Origin: Haloarcula halophila
GTDB taxonomy: Archaea; Halobacteriota; Halobacteria; Halobacteriales; Haloarculaceae
Direction of reading: 5' to 3'
Assembly: GCF_029278565.1 (NCBI RefSeq)
Contig: NZ_CP119559.1
Coordinates: forward strand, 62,001 to 126,000
DNA length: 64,000 bases
Shown: positions 51,652 through 61,249 of the stretch, in pieces
Layout of the letters: each line of letters opens with the position of its first letter
How positions within the stretch are numbered: the stretch's first letter is position 1
Notes under the pieces: generated by a model
The model's input: the letters and a program-made list of their open reading frames with translations, nothing else
What the model was told of the DNA's origin: nothing
Databases searched by the model: none
Translations under genes and position numbers: made by a program

Positions 51652-53924
51652 CTGTAGCTCACCTGGTTCATCACGTGTCGGCTCGTCAGTTCGGCCGACG
51701 CCTCGCTGTAGTCGTGTAGCTCGACCATGTTGGCGATCGTCTGCGCTTTCAGTCGGGCCGTCTCGGTCCCCGAGGGTGGGGCGTCCCACTGCCGCGGGTC
51801 GAAATCCTCGAAGGTCCGCTTGACGTCGTCCCAGTCGTGGCGCCCGAGGACGGTGTTGATGACGGGGATCTCCGTCGGCGAGACGTCGCCGACCTGGAAC
51901 TCCTCGTCCCGGCGCTGCCACGCGTGGCGGTTCAGCGCCGTGATGATCTTGTCGGTGCGGAACGTCTTGACGGCCTCGTCGGGCTCGTTGCCGGCGTAGT
52001 TCTTCTCGTCGAACCGGCCCAGATGCTCGATCTCGAAGACTTTCATCTCCAGGGGGTCCGGGTCGACGTACTCGCCCCGGTCGTTGACGATCTGTTCGTC
52101 GGATTCCCAGGCGTAGACCTGCTCGATGTATGCCTCGACTGTCGCCTCGTCGACGCGCTTGTCCCGCATCATCGCGTCCAGTACGTCCTGTTCCTGCCGG
52201 CCGAAGACGTAGTTCTTGACCGTCACGACTCGCTCCTCGTACTCGCTGGCCTCGTTGACCGAGAACACCGGCGCCTCGCGCATCCCCTCGGCGACGGCGT
52301 TGAGCACGTCACGGGGCATGACCACGTGTTCGACGGGGAGGTCGGGGTGGTGGCGGTCCTGTGTCTCGTGGAGCAGGTCCGCGACCACGTCCCGGACGTA
52401 GGTGACCGGAATCCCGTGGTCGCCGTCCCTGGCGGTCGTCTCCAGGTCGTAGTCGTCGATCTCGACCCGTTCGTCGCCCTCCATCAGATAGCCACGGTCG
52501 AACAACAGCGCCTTGTCCACCAGGTCGAGCCCGTCCGGGACCGAGTGGTCGTCGAGCCGCGAGACGACGGCGTACAGCGCCGCCGCCTCGACCGTGTGAG
52601 GGGCGAGTTCCTTCTCGGTCACGCCGGCGAGTTCGTCCCGGACCGAGACGGTCAGTGGCTCCTGTATCCAGCGCTCCAGTTGCTCCCAGGAGTCGGGGTC
52701 CCAGACGCTCGTCTCGTCGGTCAACTCCCGCCGGAGCAACTGGGCCTCGAGCGAGAGGTTCGTCAGGTAGGTAAACTCCCGTTTGTCCAGCCGTCGTTTG
52801 AGCGCCTTCAGCGGGTCCTGGCCCTCACGGTCGGCGTGTTGGTTCAGCTGTGCCTCTAGGTCGGGGTTCGAGATGATGATGAGTTGCGTGTCGATGTCCA
52901 TCCCGATCCCCTTGTCCAGTTTGACGTGACTCTCGTCGGGGACGTTCAGCAGTTTCTGGAGCAGGTCGGCGTGCTGGCCGGCGTCCTCGACGACGGTCAG
53001 CAGTCCGTTGCCCTGCGAGAGGACGCCGTCGTAGCTAAACGCCTGTGGGTTCTTCCGACCGCGGGAGTCCAGTTCGCGGAGCATCCCGTGCATCCAGGAC
53101 CCGACGAGCCGTTCCTTCGGCGTCCCCTCGTCCTCGGAGTGGAGAACACCGATGCCCCGTCCCACGTCGACGACGAAGTTCTTGACCCGGAGGTGGGCCG
53201 GCGCCGTCACCGCCGAGAACAGGTCCGCCGTCCCGCTTCGGCGGTACTGCTCTTCGAGGTAGTCGTACGCTTCCCGGGAGAACGGGTCCAGGTCGCCCTC
53301 GACGCGGATCGGGATGTGGTCGTCGAGCCGCTCGTTCAGCGTCGAAAGCAGGTCCTGACGGACGTCCTCGGGGAACACCGTCAGCGGGTGGACCTGGACG
53401 GGGCTCTCGTACCAGTCGTCCTCGTCGGCGATGGGCTGGTCGCCGTAGGTCAGCGCCGAGTCGGTGCCCCCCGCACCGGCGACGTTCCACTCGAGGGTGT
53501 AGCGCCGGCCCGCCGGCGTCTTCGAGTACTCGCGTAGGCCGTTGATGAGACACCGCTTGAGCTCCGATTTCCCGGTCGCCGTGGGGCCTTCGAGCCAGAT
53601 GATCTTCTCGTCTTTGCCCCGGCCGGCCGCGATCGACCGCAGGTCGTCGACGAAGGCGTTGAGCACGTCGGTGTTGCCCAAGATCGCGTGCTCACCGTCG
53701 TTGTGGGGGTCGTCGAAGAAGCGGTACCGCTCTTTCTCCTCACCCTCCTCGATGACGGTGCGTGTCCCGGCCGCCTCGATGGCGTCGAGCAGGTACTTCG
53801 AGGCGTGAGCGGCCAGTTCCGGACGTTCGAGGAGTTGGTCGACGTACTCGGCCAGGCTCATCGGGGCCTCGTAGGCCCGATCCAGTGAGTCGTCCGCCCG
53901 ACCGATGTACTCCTCGCCTGTCAT
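51642..53924 (-). CDS. prkA: PrkA-like serine kinase/AAA+ protein, paralogue 2 (760 aa)
   Basis: This large paralogue has the PrkA AAA core. Walker A is GPTATGKS at 113-120 ([19 protein letters not shown]), and the region [20 protein letters not shown] with [20 protein letters not shown] is found in PrkA proteins. The kinase-related C-terminal part ([40 protein letters not shown]) follows. It is longer than PrkA1 and only distantly similar to it. It lies between prkA1 and yeaH, with its ATG overlapping the prkA1 TGA by 1 nt. Whether it phosphorylates protein or uses ATP for remodelling is not known. The start at 53924 is chosen for this coupling. Confidence 0.93.
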   Translation of the reverse strand: MTGEEYIGRADDSLDRAYEAPMSLAEYVDQLLERPELAAHASKYLLDAIEAAGTRTVIEEGEEKERYRFFDDPHNDGEHAILGNTDVLNAFVDDLRSIAAGRGKDEKIIWLEGPTATGKSELKRCLINGLREYSKTPAGRRYTLEWNVAGAGGTDSALTYGDQPIADEDDWYESPVQVHPLTVFPEDVRQDLLSTLNERLDDHIPIRVEGDLDPFSREAYDYLEEQYRRSGTADLFSAVTAPAHLRVKNFVVDVGRGIGVLHSEDEGTPKERLVGSWMHGMLRELDSRGRKNPQAFSYDGVLSQGNGLLTVVEDAGQHADLLQKLLNVPDESHVKLDKGIGMDIDTQLIIISNPDLEAQLNQHADREGQDPLKALKRRLDKREFTYLTNLSLEAQLLRRELTDETSVWDPDSWEQLERWIQEPLTVSVRDELAGVTEKELAPHTVEAAALYAVVSRLDDHSVPDGLDLVDKALLFDRGYLMEGDERVEIDDYDLETTARDGDHGIPVTYVRDVVADLLHETQDRHHPDLPVEHVVMPRDVLNAVAEGMREAPVFSVNEASEYEERVVTVKNYVFGRQEQDVLDAMMRDKRVDEATVEAYIEQVYAWESDEQIVNDRGEYVDPDPLEMKVFEIEHLGRFDEKNYAGNEPDEAVKTFRTDKIITALNRHAWQRRDEEFQVGDVSPTEIPVINTVLGRHDWDDVKRTFEDFDPRQWDAPPSGTETARLKAQTIANMVELHDYSEASAELTSRHVMNQVSYRWD

Positions 53925-55996
53925 CACTCCTCCATTTCGCTCTTTGCGACCTCGGCGCCGGCGAACTCCAGGACCTCCTTGGCGCCTTCCTCGGAGTAGC
54001 CCTGCTCGATGAGGGCGTCGATCCACTGGTTGCGGTCGTCGTCGTCCATCTCGCCGCTGGAGACCAGCGCCGAGAAGTTGATGTTGTGTTTCTTGTCCTC
54101 CCAGAGTTTGCGTTCCAGCGCACGGCGCAGGCGGTCGTTGTCCTGCGGGTGGAAGGTGTCTCCCTCGCGTGCGCGCCGGGAGACCCAGTTCGACACTTCC
54201 TGGCGGAAGTCGTCCTTGCGGTCCTCGGGGAGGTTGAGTTTCTCCTCGACCGAGCGCAGGAACTGCTCGTCGGGTTCCTGCTGGCGCCCGGTGAGTTCGT
54301 CCTCGACGGTGTCGTCGTCGATGTAGGCCATCACGTGGTCCATGTACTTCTCGCCCTGGCGCTGGATCTCGTCCATGTCGTAGGCCAGCGCGTGGCGGAC
54401 GTCTTCGATGGCCCGCTCCTTGTACTCCTCGCGGACGAGTTCGAGGTAGCGGTAGTACTCCTCGAAGTTCTCCTCGGCGATCGAGCCGTGGTTCTCGAGG
54501 TTCCCCTCTAAGTGGTTGAACGTCGTCAGCGGCGAGAGGAACTGCCGATCGCGGTGCATCGAGTCCATGATCGCCTCGGCGATCTCGTCGCCGATGAACC
54601 GTGGGGAGACCCCGTCCATCCCCTCGCCGATGTCGGCGGTCTTCTCGGCCTCGTCGCGGAGCTTCTTGACGTCGATGTCGTCGGCCTCGTCGATCTCGCC
54701 GTTGTAGGCCTTGGCCTTCTGGACCAGGTCGATCGAGGAGGTATCGGGTTCCTCGATGCGTGTCAACACGCCGAACAGCCCCGCCATCTCCAGGGTGTGG
54801 GGTTCGACCTGGATGTCCGGGAGGTCGGCGTTCCGGAGCATCTTCCGGTAGATCTTCGATTCCTCCTCGTACTGGAGGACGTACGGGAAGTCGATGCGCT
54901 TGGTCCGGTCGTTGAACGCCTCCATCTTCTCGTCGCCTTTCTTGTCCCGGTACTCGGGCATGTTCGTCCGGCCGACGATCACCTGGTCGATGTCGATCCG
55001 GGGGTTGTTCTTGGGCTTGATCGTCTGCTCCTGGGAGGCGTGCAGGAAATCGTAGAGGAACTCCCGCTGGAGTTTCAGCAGTTCTTCGCCGGAGAAGATG
55101 CCGCGGTTGGCGTTACAGAATGCCCCGGAGTAGTCGAACGCCCGGGGGTCAGATTCCCCGTAGATCGCGATCTTCGAGTAGTTGACGTCGCCCGTGAGTT
55201 CTGTCTCGTCCTGGTTCTTCTTGTCCTTGGGCTCGAAGGTCTCGATCCCGCGTCGCCGGTTCTCGTCGGCGACGAAGCGGATGATCTCCACGTGGTTCTC
55301 CAGGACCTGTTGGAGATCGTCGTCGTAGTACGCGAGCAGTTCGTCCATGTAGAACTCGCTTGCCGGGTCCAGCGCCTGCTCGTTGCGGATCGTGTAGGGG
55401 GCGTCTAGTTCCTCGTTGATGTCCTCGATGACTCTGTCGCGTTGCTCCTGGGGGAGCAAGACCAGCGGGTCCTGGTTCATCGGCGAACGAACGATGTCGT
55501 CGGCCGGGTCCTGGTCGTCGACGACGTCACAGAGGTTCGTCCACCGGAAGGTGTACATCCGGCCGTCGTCACGGCGGGTGTAGTTCTCGAAGTACCGCCG
55601 TAGCTGGCGGTCGAAGTCGGACTTCCCCGACCCGACCGGTCCCAACAGGAGCTTGATCCGTTTCTGTGGACCCAGTCCGCGGGCACCGGACTTGACTTTG
55701 TTGACGAACTCGTGGATCGCCTCGTGGACGACCCGGCCGTAGAACGTGTTCTCGCCGTCGTTCAGCGGGTCATGGCTGGCGAGTTCGTATTCGACGACGC
55801 CGGCTTCCTCGTCGTACTCGGTCCCGTAGTAGTCGAACATGTCCGCCACCCGCTGGTGAGCGTTCCGGGCGATCCGGGGTTCGTCGTACAGCTGCTCTAA
55901 GTACCAATCGAACGATTTCGACTGCCGGAGGTCGGCTGGTATCGTGTCCCGGTACTCCTCGCTCAGCGCTTCCAGTGTCTCTTTGTTCTTGCTCAT
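53924..55996 (-). CDS. prkA: PrkA serine kinase/AAA+ protein, paralogue 1 (690 aa)
   Basis: This is the closer match to bacterial PrkA (YeaG). Residues 105-230 form the AAA core with Walker A GPVGSGKS at 119-126 (KLLLGPVGSGKSDFDRQLRR). PMNQDPLVLLPQEQRDRVIE and FSGEELLKLQREFLYDFLHA are typical PrkA sequences, and the C-terminal PrkA domain with EAIMDSMHRDRQFLSPLTTF follows. PrkA senses stress and phosphorylates serine in unidentified targets. The gene begins the operon (prkA1, prkA2, yeaH, spoVR), and the promoter must lie in the 435-nt interval upstream. The start is MSKNKETLEALSEEYRDT. Confidence 0.96.
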   Translation of the reverse strand: MSKNKETLEALSEEYRDTIPADLRQSKSFDWYLEQLYDEPRIARNAHQRVADMFDYYGTEYDEEAGVVEYELASHDPLNDGENTFYGRVVHEAIHEFVNKVKSGARGLGPQKRIKLLLGPVGSGKSDFDRQLRRYFENYTRRDDGRMYTFRWTNLCDVVDDQDPADDIVRSPMNQDPLVLLPQEQRDRVIEDINEELDAPYTIRNEQALDPASEFYMDELLAYYDDDLQQVLENHVEIIRFVADENRRRGIETFEPKDKKNQDETELTGDVNYSKIAIYGESDPRAFDYSGAFCNANRGIFSGEELLKLQREFLYDFLHASQEQTIKPKNNPRIDIDQVIVGRTNMPEYRDKKGDEKMEAFNDRTKRIDFPYVLQYEEESKIYRKMLRNADLPDIQVEPHTLEMAGLFGVLTRIEEPDTSSIDLVQKAKAYNGEIDEADDIDVKKLRDEAEKTADIGEGMDGVSPRFIGDEIAEAIMDSMHRDRQFLSPLTTFNHLEGNLENHGSIAEENFEEYYRYLELVREEYKERAIEDVRHALAYDMDEIQRQGEKYMDHVMAYIDDDTVEDELTGRQQEPDEQFLRSVEEKLNLPEDRKDDFRQEVSNWVSRRAREGDTFHPQDNDRLRRALERKLWEDKKHNINFSALVSSGEMDDDDRNQWIDALIEQGYSEEGAKEVLEFAGAEVAKSEMEE

Positions 55997-56431
55997 GCTA
56001 TCACAGTGTCCGTCTCGCGGTCAGTACCACCGGACTCCGCAGGGGTGGCCCGCAGTACCGTGTCGGTAACACGGGGCTCGCCACACTCGGCTTCCGTGCG
56101 AGCGGGCGGCACTCGGCCAGTCGGCACGGGCCAGTCGTTGTACCATGACATAGTTTGTCGTCAACGGGGGGAGACAGGGCCGGCTCCACCCGATCTGTGA
56201 ACGGATGACAGTGCGTGACTGTTTCCGATACTATTTATTGTATGAGTGATTCACACGTAAAAGGTTGTCTCCGTAACCCATAAAACACCGCATCTTTACA
56301 CCTCGATATCGGGCCTAATACGGAGACTGCGAAGAGGGGTCGTGGTACCACACGGCACGTTCGTTCGTCGGGGTTTAAATACCCACCCCGTCGACCACTG
56401 GATTATTGACTGTCGGACCGTTTTTCCGAGC
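55997..56431. other. 435-nt divergent intergenic interval before the PrkA operon
   Basis: I see no coding frame here that looks real. It contains a minus-strand TATA-like CAATAAATAG (56231-56240) that would give the prkA operon a leader of about 200 nt, and a plus-strand TATA-like TTTAAATACC (56374-56383) for the DUF5820-like gene. A/T-rich pieces are scattered through 56220-56300. The long leader is unusual for haloarchaea and could hold regulation. Confidence 0.45.
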
Positions 56432-56809
56432 ATGGGATTCGCGGACCTCGACGACGAGTGGACTGTCTGGAACGAGACCGACGAGAAGGTGGTCCTGGTC
56501 TACCGCCCCGACGTCTTCGACAGCCACGACTTCCCCGCACCCTGCCTGCCGACGATCTACCTCACGCGCGGGAGGCGGACCCGCCGACCGGGCGCTCAGC
56601 GCGCCGGCGAGGCCTGGTACGTCACCCTCTATCTGGAGCCGGAAGTCGAGAGAGACCCCGACAGCTACGACGACCGCGAGAGCGCAGTCGCCGGTGCCGT
56701 CGACTTGGCCAACCGGTTCGCGAACGGCGAGGTCGACTATCGGTCGCTGTATCAGCTCCCCCGCGAGGAGTACCTGGCCGAGCTCGACGACCGGACCGGC
56801 CGTTCCTGA
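56432..56809 (+). CDS. DUF5820-like small haloarchaeal protein (125 aa)
   Basis: The start MGFADLDDEWTVWNETDEKV at 56432 matches from memory a haloarchaeal family (DUF5820) whose members continue VLVYRPDVFDSHDFPAPCLP and TIYLTRGRRTRRPG. Sequence after that is acidic with DPDSYDDRESAVAGAVDLAN. The chosen start is about 50 nt from the TATA-like element at 56374. It is cytoplasmic, with a single Cys. The role is unknown. It is followed by the UPF0179 gene on the same strand after 32 nt. Confidence 0.7.
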   Translation: MGFADLDDEWTVWNETDEKVVLVYRPDVFDSHDFPAPCLPTIYLTRGRRTRRPGAQRAGEAWYVTLYLEPEVERDPDSYDDRESAVAGAVDLANRFANGEVDYRSLYQLPREEYLAELDDRTGRS

Positions 56810-56841
56810 CGTTTAACTCTCCTGGTGGTCTACAAGTCCCT

Positions 56842-57294
56842 ATGAGTACGGTAACGCTCGTCGGCACTCGGCTCGCGTCCGTCGGCGAGGAGTTCGTCTA
56901 TCACGGCGAAGCGAGCGGGTGTGAGGGGTGTCCGTACCGGGACCAGTGTCTCAACCTCACCGAGGGTCGCCGGTACCGCATCACCGACCTCCGACAGAGC
57001 GGCCAGACCCTGGACTGTGCGGTCCACGACGACGGGGTACGTGCCGTCGAGGTCGAGCCGGCCCCGGTCAAAGCGAACGTCCCGACGAAAGGTGCCTACG
57101 CCGGCAGCGCCGCGACGCTGGCCGGCCCGTGTCCCCACACTGAATGTCCGAGCCACCGGTACTGCGAGCCCGCCGGAGCGGACTTCGACGAGGAGTACCG
57201 GATCGACTCGATCGTCGGCGACCCGCCACACGACTTCTGTCTGCTGGACCGGGACCTCACGCTGGTGGAGTTCGAACCGCCCGACGACGCCTGA
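56842..57294 (+). CDS. UPF0179 family protein (150 aa)
   Basis: The protein MSTVTLVGTRLASVGEEFVY is the UPF0179 N-terminus. Two Cys clusters, CEGCPYRDQCLN and GPCPHTECPSHRYCEP, are conserved in this archaeal family. They could bind Zn or an Fe-S cluster, which is inference. No catalytic motif can be named. It is a conserved euryarchaeal protein of unknown function, and lies between the DUF5820-like gene and the convergent menD gene. Confidence 0.85.
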   Translation: MSTVTLVGTRLASVGEEFVYHGEASGCEGCPYRDQCLNLTEGRRYRITDLRQSGQTLDCAVHDDGVRAVEVEPAPVKANVPTKGAYAGSAATLAGPCPHTECPSHRYCEPAGADFDEEYRIDSIVGDPPHDFCLLDRDLTLVEFEPPDDA

Positions 57295-57311
57295 GACGAC
57301 AGCAGGTCGTC

Positions 57312-59081
57312 TCAGTCCAGTCGACTGCCCACGGCCGCTTCGAGCTCGTCCCGGACTGCGTGACTGCTCCCGGCGTCGAAGGGGACTTCGATGACCCGCG
57401 TCCCCGTCGATCCAACCGAATCCTCCAGCGCCGCGACGAACGACGCCCGGTCGGGGACCCGCTCGAACGAGAGGTCGTAGAGGGCACCGGTCGGCGAGAA
57501 CTCCAACCCGTGTGGGGTCCTGAACTGCGACTCGAAGGTCTCGTGCTCGGCGATCGGGAGCATGTGGAAGATCCCGCCCCCGTCGTTGTTCACGAGGACG
57601 ATGGTCGCGTCGACCCCACACCGACCCAGCGCCAGCAACCCGTTCATGTCGTGGTAGTACGCCAGGTCCCCAGTCACCAGGACCAGCGGGTCCTCGGTGG
57701 CGCTGCCGGCCCCCAGCGCCGTCGAGGTGATGCCGTCGATGCCGCTCGCCCCACGATTACCGAGCACCGTCAGGTCCGCCCGCCGCGGCCGGCCGAACCG
57801 ATCCATATCACGGATCGGCATACTGTTGGAGACGAACACCGTCGCCGGGTCCGGTGCCGTGGCGGTCACGTCCGCCAGCACGCCACCCTCCCAGTAGGTA
57901 TCGGCCAGGGCGTCCTCGACGACGCTCCAGTGGATCGCCTCGGCGTCGGCGAACCGCTCCGTCCATCCCTCGGCGGGGCGGGTCTCCACGTCCTCGGCGA
58001 CCGCCCGTCCCGTCGCGTCCTCGTCGGCGATCAGGAGGTCCGTCGCCGTGAACTCGGCTTCCGTCCAGGTACCTGCCGGGTCGACGACGAACTGCCGACA
58101 GTCCGCGTCCCGGAGGTAGTGTCGCAGCGGCTTGGAGGTCGGCGAGGCCCCGAAGCGGACGACGACCTCCGGGTCGGGCCACTCGCGGGCCGCACCGCTG
58201 CCGAGGTACGCGTCGTAGCCGCCACACACCGGCGCTTCGATGGCCTCGACGTGGGGGCCAAAGCGCAGGTTCGAGAGGGGATCGGCCAGTACCGGGAAGC
58301 CAGTGGCGTCGGCCAGTGCTCTCAACCCCTCGGCCGAGAGGCCGTCGTGGGCGGGGCCGGCGACGAGTAGACCCCGGTCAGCCGCAGCCAGGCGTTCGGA
58401 GAGGTGCCGCTGATCCGACTCGTCGAGCGTCGGAACGCCGTGGCCCGTCGTGACGAACGGTCCGTCCCGACCCCCAGCGGCGAGTCCATGCTCGTCCCAG
58501 TCGTCGGGGACGCCCGCCGGATCGTCGGCCGCGACCGGCGTCGGTTCCAGCGGTTTCCGGAACCGGCAGTTGAGGTGGACCGGCCCGCTATCGGCGGCGG
58601 TCGCTGCGGCCAGCCCCCGCGCCGCGGTGGTCCTGAGCATCCTGACTTTGCGTGGTTCGGCCTCCGGTTCGGGCATGTCGCGGTACCACCGGACTGCGTC
58701 GCCGTACAGCTTCTCCTGGTCGACGGTCTGGTTGGCGCCGCTGTCGATGAGTTCCGGGGGACGGTCGGCCGTCAACACGAGCATCGGGACGCCGGCCTGG
58801 TCGGCCTCGATCACCGCCGGGTGGAAGTTCGCTGCCGCGGTGCCGGAAGTACAGACCAGCGGCGTCGGTCGGCCGGTTCGGCGTGCCCGTCCAAGCGCGA
58901 AAAACGCGGACGAACGCTCGTCGAGATGTGAGAAGACGGTGATATCGGGGTGTTCGGCGAACGCTACCGTCAGCGGCGTCGACCGGCTCCCCGGCGAGAC
59001 ACAGACGGCCTCGACGCCGCCGGCGACCAGCTCTGCGACGAGCGTCTCCGCCCAGAGCGCGTTGACGTTCGGGTGACTCAT
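57312..59081 (-). CDS. menD: MenD, SEPHCHC synthase (589 aa)
   Basis: This ThDP-dependent enzyme of menaquinone synthesis joins isochorismate and 2-oxoglutarate. The start MSHPNVNALWAETLVAELVA is followed by GGVEAVCVSPGSRSTPLTVA, the family signature. The C-terminal ThDP site reads LVTGDLAYYHDMNGLLALGR (G-D-x-x-x-x-x-D) with VNNDGGGIFHMLPIAEHETF. The start at 59081 overlaps the menF stop by 4 nt. Haloarchaea use menaquinones as membrane electron carriers. The length is normal, with all three ThDP enzyme domains. Confidence 0.95.
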   Translation of the reverse strand: MSHPNVNALWAETLVAELVAGGVEAVCVSPGSRSTPLTVAFAEHPDITVFSHLDERSSAFFALGRARRTGRPTPLVCTSGTAAANFHPAVIEADQAGVPMLVLTADRPPELIDSGANQTVDQEKLYGDAVRWYRDMPEPEAEPRKVRMLRTTAARGLAAATAADSGPVHLNCRFRKPLEPTPVAADDPAGVPDDWDEHGLAAGGRDGPFVTTGHGVPTLDESDQRHLSERLAAADRGLLVAGPAHDGLSAEGLRALADATGFPVLADPLSNLRFGPHVEAIEAPVCGGYDAYLGSGAAREWPDPEVVVRFGASPTSKPLRHYLRDADCRQFVVDPAGTWTEAEFTATDLLIADEDATGRAVAEDVETRPAEGWTERFADAEAIHWSVVEDALADTYWEGGVLADVTATAPDPATVFVSNSMPIRDMDRFGRPRRADLTVLGNRGASGIDGITSTALGAGSATEDPLVLVTGDLAYYHDMNGLLALGRCGVDATIVLVNNDGGGIFHMLPIAEHETFESQFRTPHGLEFSPTGALYDLSFERVPDRASFVAALEDSVGSTGTRVIEVPFDAGSSHAVRDELEAAVGSRLD

Positions 59082-60412
59082 TCGAGTTCGTCGAGCATCG
59101 GCCGGTACTTCAGTTGGACCTCGTCCCACTCGCGGTCGGGGTCGCTGTCGGAGACGATCCCGGCCCCGGCAAACAGGGTCGCGATCCGGTCCCGGGCGAC
59201 CGCAGAACGGATTCCCACGGCGAAGGTCCCGTTGCCGCTGCCGTCGAGCCAGCCGATCGGTGCGGCGTACCATCCCCGGTCGAACGCCTCGGTATCGCGG
59301 ATCGTCCGCAGCGCGGCGTCGGGTGGAAGCCCGCCGACGGCGGGTGTCGGGTGTAACGCCTCGACGAGGTCGAGGACGTGTTCGTCGTCGCCGAGTTCGG
59401 CGGTGATCGAGGTCCGGAGGTGCTGGACCGTCGCGAGCCGTCGGACGGTCCGTTCGCCGGTCCGGATCGAGGTCGCGAACGGCGCCAACTGTTCGCGGAT
59501 CGCGTCGGCAACCAGTTGGTGCTCGTGGCGGTCCTTCTCGCTTTCGAGGAGTTCCTTCGCCAGCCACTCGTCTTCGGCCGGCGTCTCACCCCGGCCGGTC
59601 GAGCCCGCCAGTGCCTCGGTTCTGACTGTCCGTCCCCGGACCGAGACCAACCGCTCGGGGGTCGCGCCGAAGAACGTCCCCGCCCCGGCCGGGGAGAACA
59701 TGAACCGGTAGCAGTCCGGGTAGGTCTCGGCCAGCCGGGCGAGTACGTCCGGGACCGAGAGCTCCGCGTCGAGCGAGACCCGAAGCGCCTGTGCGAGGAC
59801 CACCTTCCGGAGGTCCCCCCGGTCGACCTTCTCGATGGCCGCCCGGACCTGCCGACGCCAGTCCGACTGGGACGGGGTCCGTTCGCGCCCGGCGATTCCC
59901 GGCGGTTCGGACTGCGGCCCGTCGGCGAGTGTCGACAGTTCCGTTCGCCACTCGGCGAGCCGCTCGTCGGCCGTCCGGTCGGCTTCCGGCCCCGTCGCAG
60001 AGACGGTCAGCCAGGCGTCGCCGTCACGGACAGTCAGTTGGACCGCCGGAAGGAAGAAGCCTGCACCGGGAAACCCATCCCAGGGTGACTCCCCGTCGTG
60101 ATCACCGTCGTGGAAGGCGAACCCGCCGAACAGTCGCGGTCGGGCGACGCTCGGGAGCGTCTCCGGGACGTCGTGATCGTCGAACAACCTACGAGCGGCT
60201 GTCCGCACGTCGCCAAACCGTGACCCGCCGCTGCCGGTGATCGTCGCAGCCGCACCCCTGGCCGCGACCGTTTCAGTTCCTGTCGCCCACGCGAACCGAG
60301 GTCGGGTGTCCGTATCGAGGACCGTTCGCACCGGTGCGTGGTCGACGGGACACCCACGTGTGGTGACTGTCGTCTCGGCAACCGTCACTTCCTCACCACG
60401 CAGTGGTTCCAT
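59078..60412 (-). CDS. menF: MenF, isochorismate synthase (444 aa)
   Basis: This chorismate-binding enzyme feeds menaquinone synthesis. The C-terminal domain has the family patterns KVVLAQALRVSLDAELSVPD, GATPERLVSVRGRTVRTEAL and ALHPTPAVGGLPPDAALRTI, and ends WDEVQLKYRPMLDELE. A Glu/Asp-rich Mg site is placed in LLESEKDRHEHQLV. The ATG at 60412 begins MEPLRGEEVTVAETTVTTRG. A minus-strand TATA-like stretch lies near 60445-60455. menD overlaps its stop, so menF-menD form an operon; no other men genes are in the window. Confidence 0.94.
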   Translation of the reverse strand: MEPLRGEEVTVAETTVTTRGCPVDHAPVRTVLDTDTRPRFAWATGTETVAARGAAATITGSGGSRFGDVRTAARRLFDDHDVPETLPSVARPRLFGGFAFHDGDHDGESPWDGFPGAGFFLPAVQLTVRDGDAWLTVSATGPEADRTADERLAEWRTELSTLADGPQSEPPGIAGRERTPSQSDWRRQVRAAIEKVDRGDLRKVVLAQALRVSLDAELSVPDVLARLAETYPDCYRFMFSPAGAGTFFGATPERLVSVRGRTVRTEALAGSTGRGETPAEDEWLAKELLESEKDRHEHQLVADAIREQLAPFATSIRTGERTVRRLATVQHLRTSITAELGDDEHVLDLVEALHPTPAVGGLPPDAALRTIRDTEAFDRGWYAAPIGWLDGSGNGTFAVGIRSAVARDRIATLFAGAGIVSDSDPDREWDEVQLKYRPMLDELE

Positions 60413-60606
60413 CGACCACGGATTAGGGTTCCGTACCTTTGAGCCTAACTATACCCACCCCGTCTGGACGGATTCAGCCCGGTGAACGGGCCGTCCACAG
60501 CTGCCCGCAGCCGATACTGTTTTCGAAAACTCTCGGTTATTGACTGAAAACAATAGTTTCGGTTCGTGGATAGAGTCTGGGCGTTTCCGAAACATACCCC
60601 CGTCAG

Positions 60607-60616
60607 GTTTAAATAT
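60607..60616 (+). promoter_or_regulatory. TATA box of the CopG/RHH-like gene
   Basis: GTTTAAATAT lies 28-37 nt before the ATG at 60644. It supports that start over the earlier in-frame ATG at 60566. Confidence 0.6.
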
Positions 60617-60643
60617 GGCTTGCTCGAACCAGCGTACAGAGCG

Positions 60644-60859
60644 ATGCCAAAGGTAGAGATCACGATCCCGGAGCATCTGGAGATGCAGATCGCTCAACTC
60701 GTCGACCAGGGTGAGTTCCTCAACCGCGAGGAGGCAATCGAAGACTTGCTGTCGACCGGGTTGAAAGCGTACAAGACGTCCGGGCCACAGGACGAGGAGG
60801 AGGAACCGGGTTTCGAAGAGGACGGGATGATGGGACACGACGACGAGTACGTCTTCTGA
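60644..60859 (+). CDS. small CopG/ribbon-helix-helix-like protein (71 aa)
   Basis: The protein begins MPKVEITIPEHLEMQIAQLV followed by DQGEFLNREEAIEDLLSTGL. The pattern strand V-x-I-T-I-P, then helix, turn with F-x-N-R-E-E-A-I, then helix is that of ribbon-helix-helix regulators of the CopG type. The acidic tail (QDEEEEPGFEEDGMMGHDDE) is typical for haloarchaea. The start is set by the TATA box at 60607. A UPF0058 gene follows 71 nt on with its own TATA. The target is unknown. Confidence 0.8.
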   Translation: MPKVEITIPEHLEMQIAQLVDQGEFLNREEAIEDLLSTGLKAYKTSGPQDEEEEPGFEEDGMMGHDDEYVF

Positions 60860-60892
60860 ACGGACGTGACACTCTGTCAGCTCTTCCCAAGT

Positions 60893-60904
60893 AATTCTTA
60901 TACG
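60893..60904 (+). promoter_or_regulatory. TATA box of the UPF0058 gene
   Basis: ATTCTTATACG lies 27-38 nt before the ATG at 60931, in the expected place for a leaderless gene. Confidence 0.55.
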
Positions 60905-60930
60905 CGTCCCGTCACATAGAGCAGACAACG

Positions 60931-61212
60931 ATGCACAAAGACGAGCTTCTGGAGTTACACGAGCAGATGGTCACGATCATGCAGTACTTCCGCGACGAGA
61001 TGGATTCGGTCGATCCGAGCCTCTTCGATCAGTACGACGAACTCGACGTCAGTCCGTCGGACGTCCACAAATCCAAGAGCGAGCACAAGCACGCCGTGTT
61101 CGTCCTCGGGAACGGGCTCGCCACCGCGATGAGCGAAGACGAGTTCTCCGACGCCGGCCGTGTCGGCAAGCGCATGAAGGAACTCGCCGAGGACGCCGAG
61201 CGGAAACTGTAG
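60931..61212 (+). CDS. UPF0058 family protein (93 aa)
   Basis: The protein MHKDELLELHEQMVTIMQYF matches the UPF0058 family, and has the signature KSKSEHKHAVFVLGNGLATA near the middle. It is helical and acidic, and has a metal-candidate H-K-H. The family is euryarchaeal, is often near metabolic genes and has no known function. It has its own TATA box. It is convergent with the Lrp-like gene (37 nt). Confidence 0.85.
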   Translation: MHKDELLELHEQMVTIMQYFRDEMDSVDPSLFDQYDELDVSPSDVHKSKSEHKHAVFVLGNGLATAMSEDEFSDAGRVGKRMKELAEDAERKL

Positions 61213-61249
61213 TCCGTCCGCGTGCGGTCTTCTACTTCTGTGCGCTCTT

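Noticed and set aside
54512-55408. 298-codon plus-strand frame opposite prkA1
   Set aside because: Antisense shadow; composition unlike a haloarchaeal protein.
56001-56200. Small frames on both strands upstream of the PrkA operon
   Set aside because: No start-promoter spacing, no motif, and random-looking composition.
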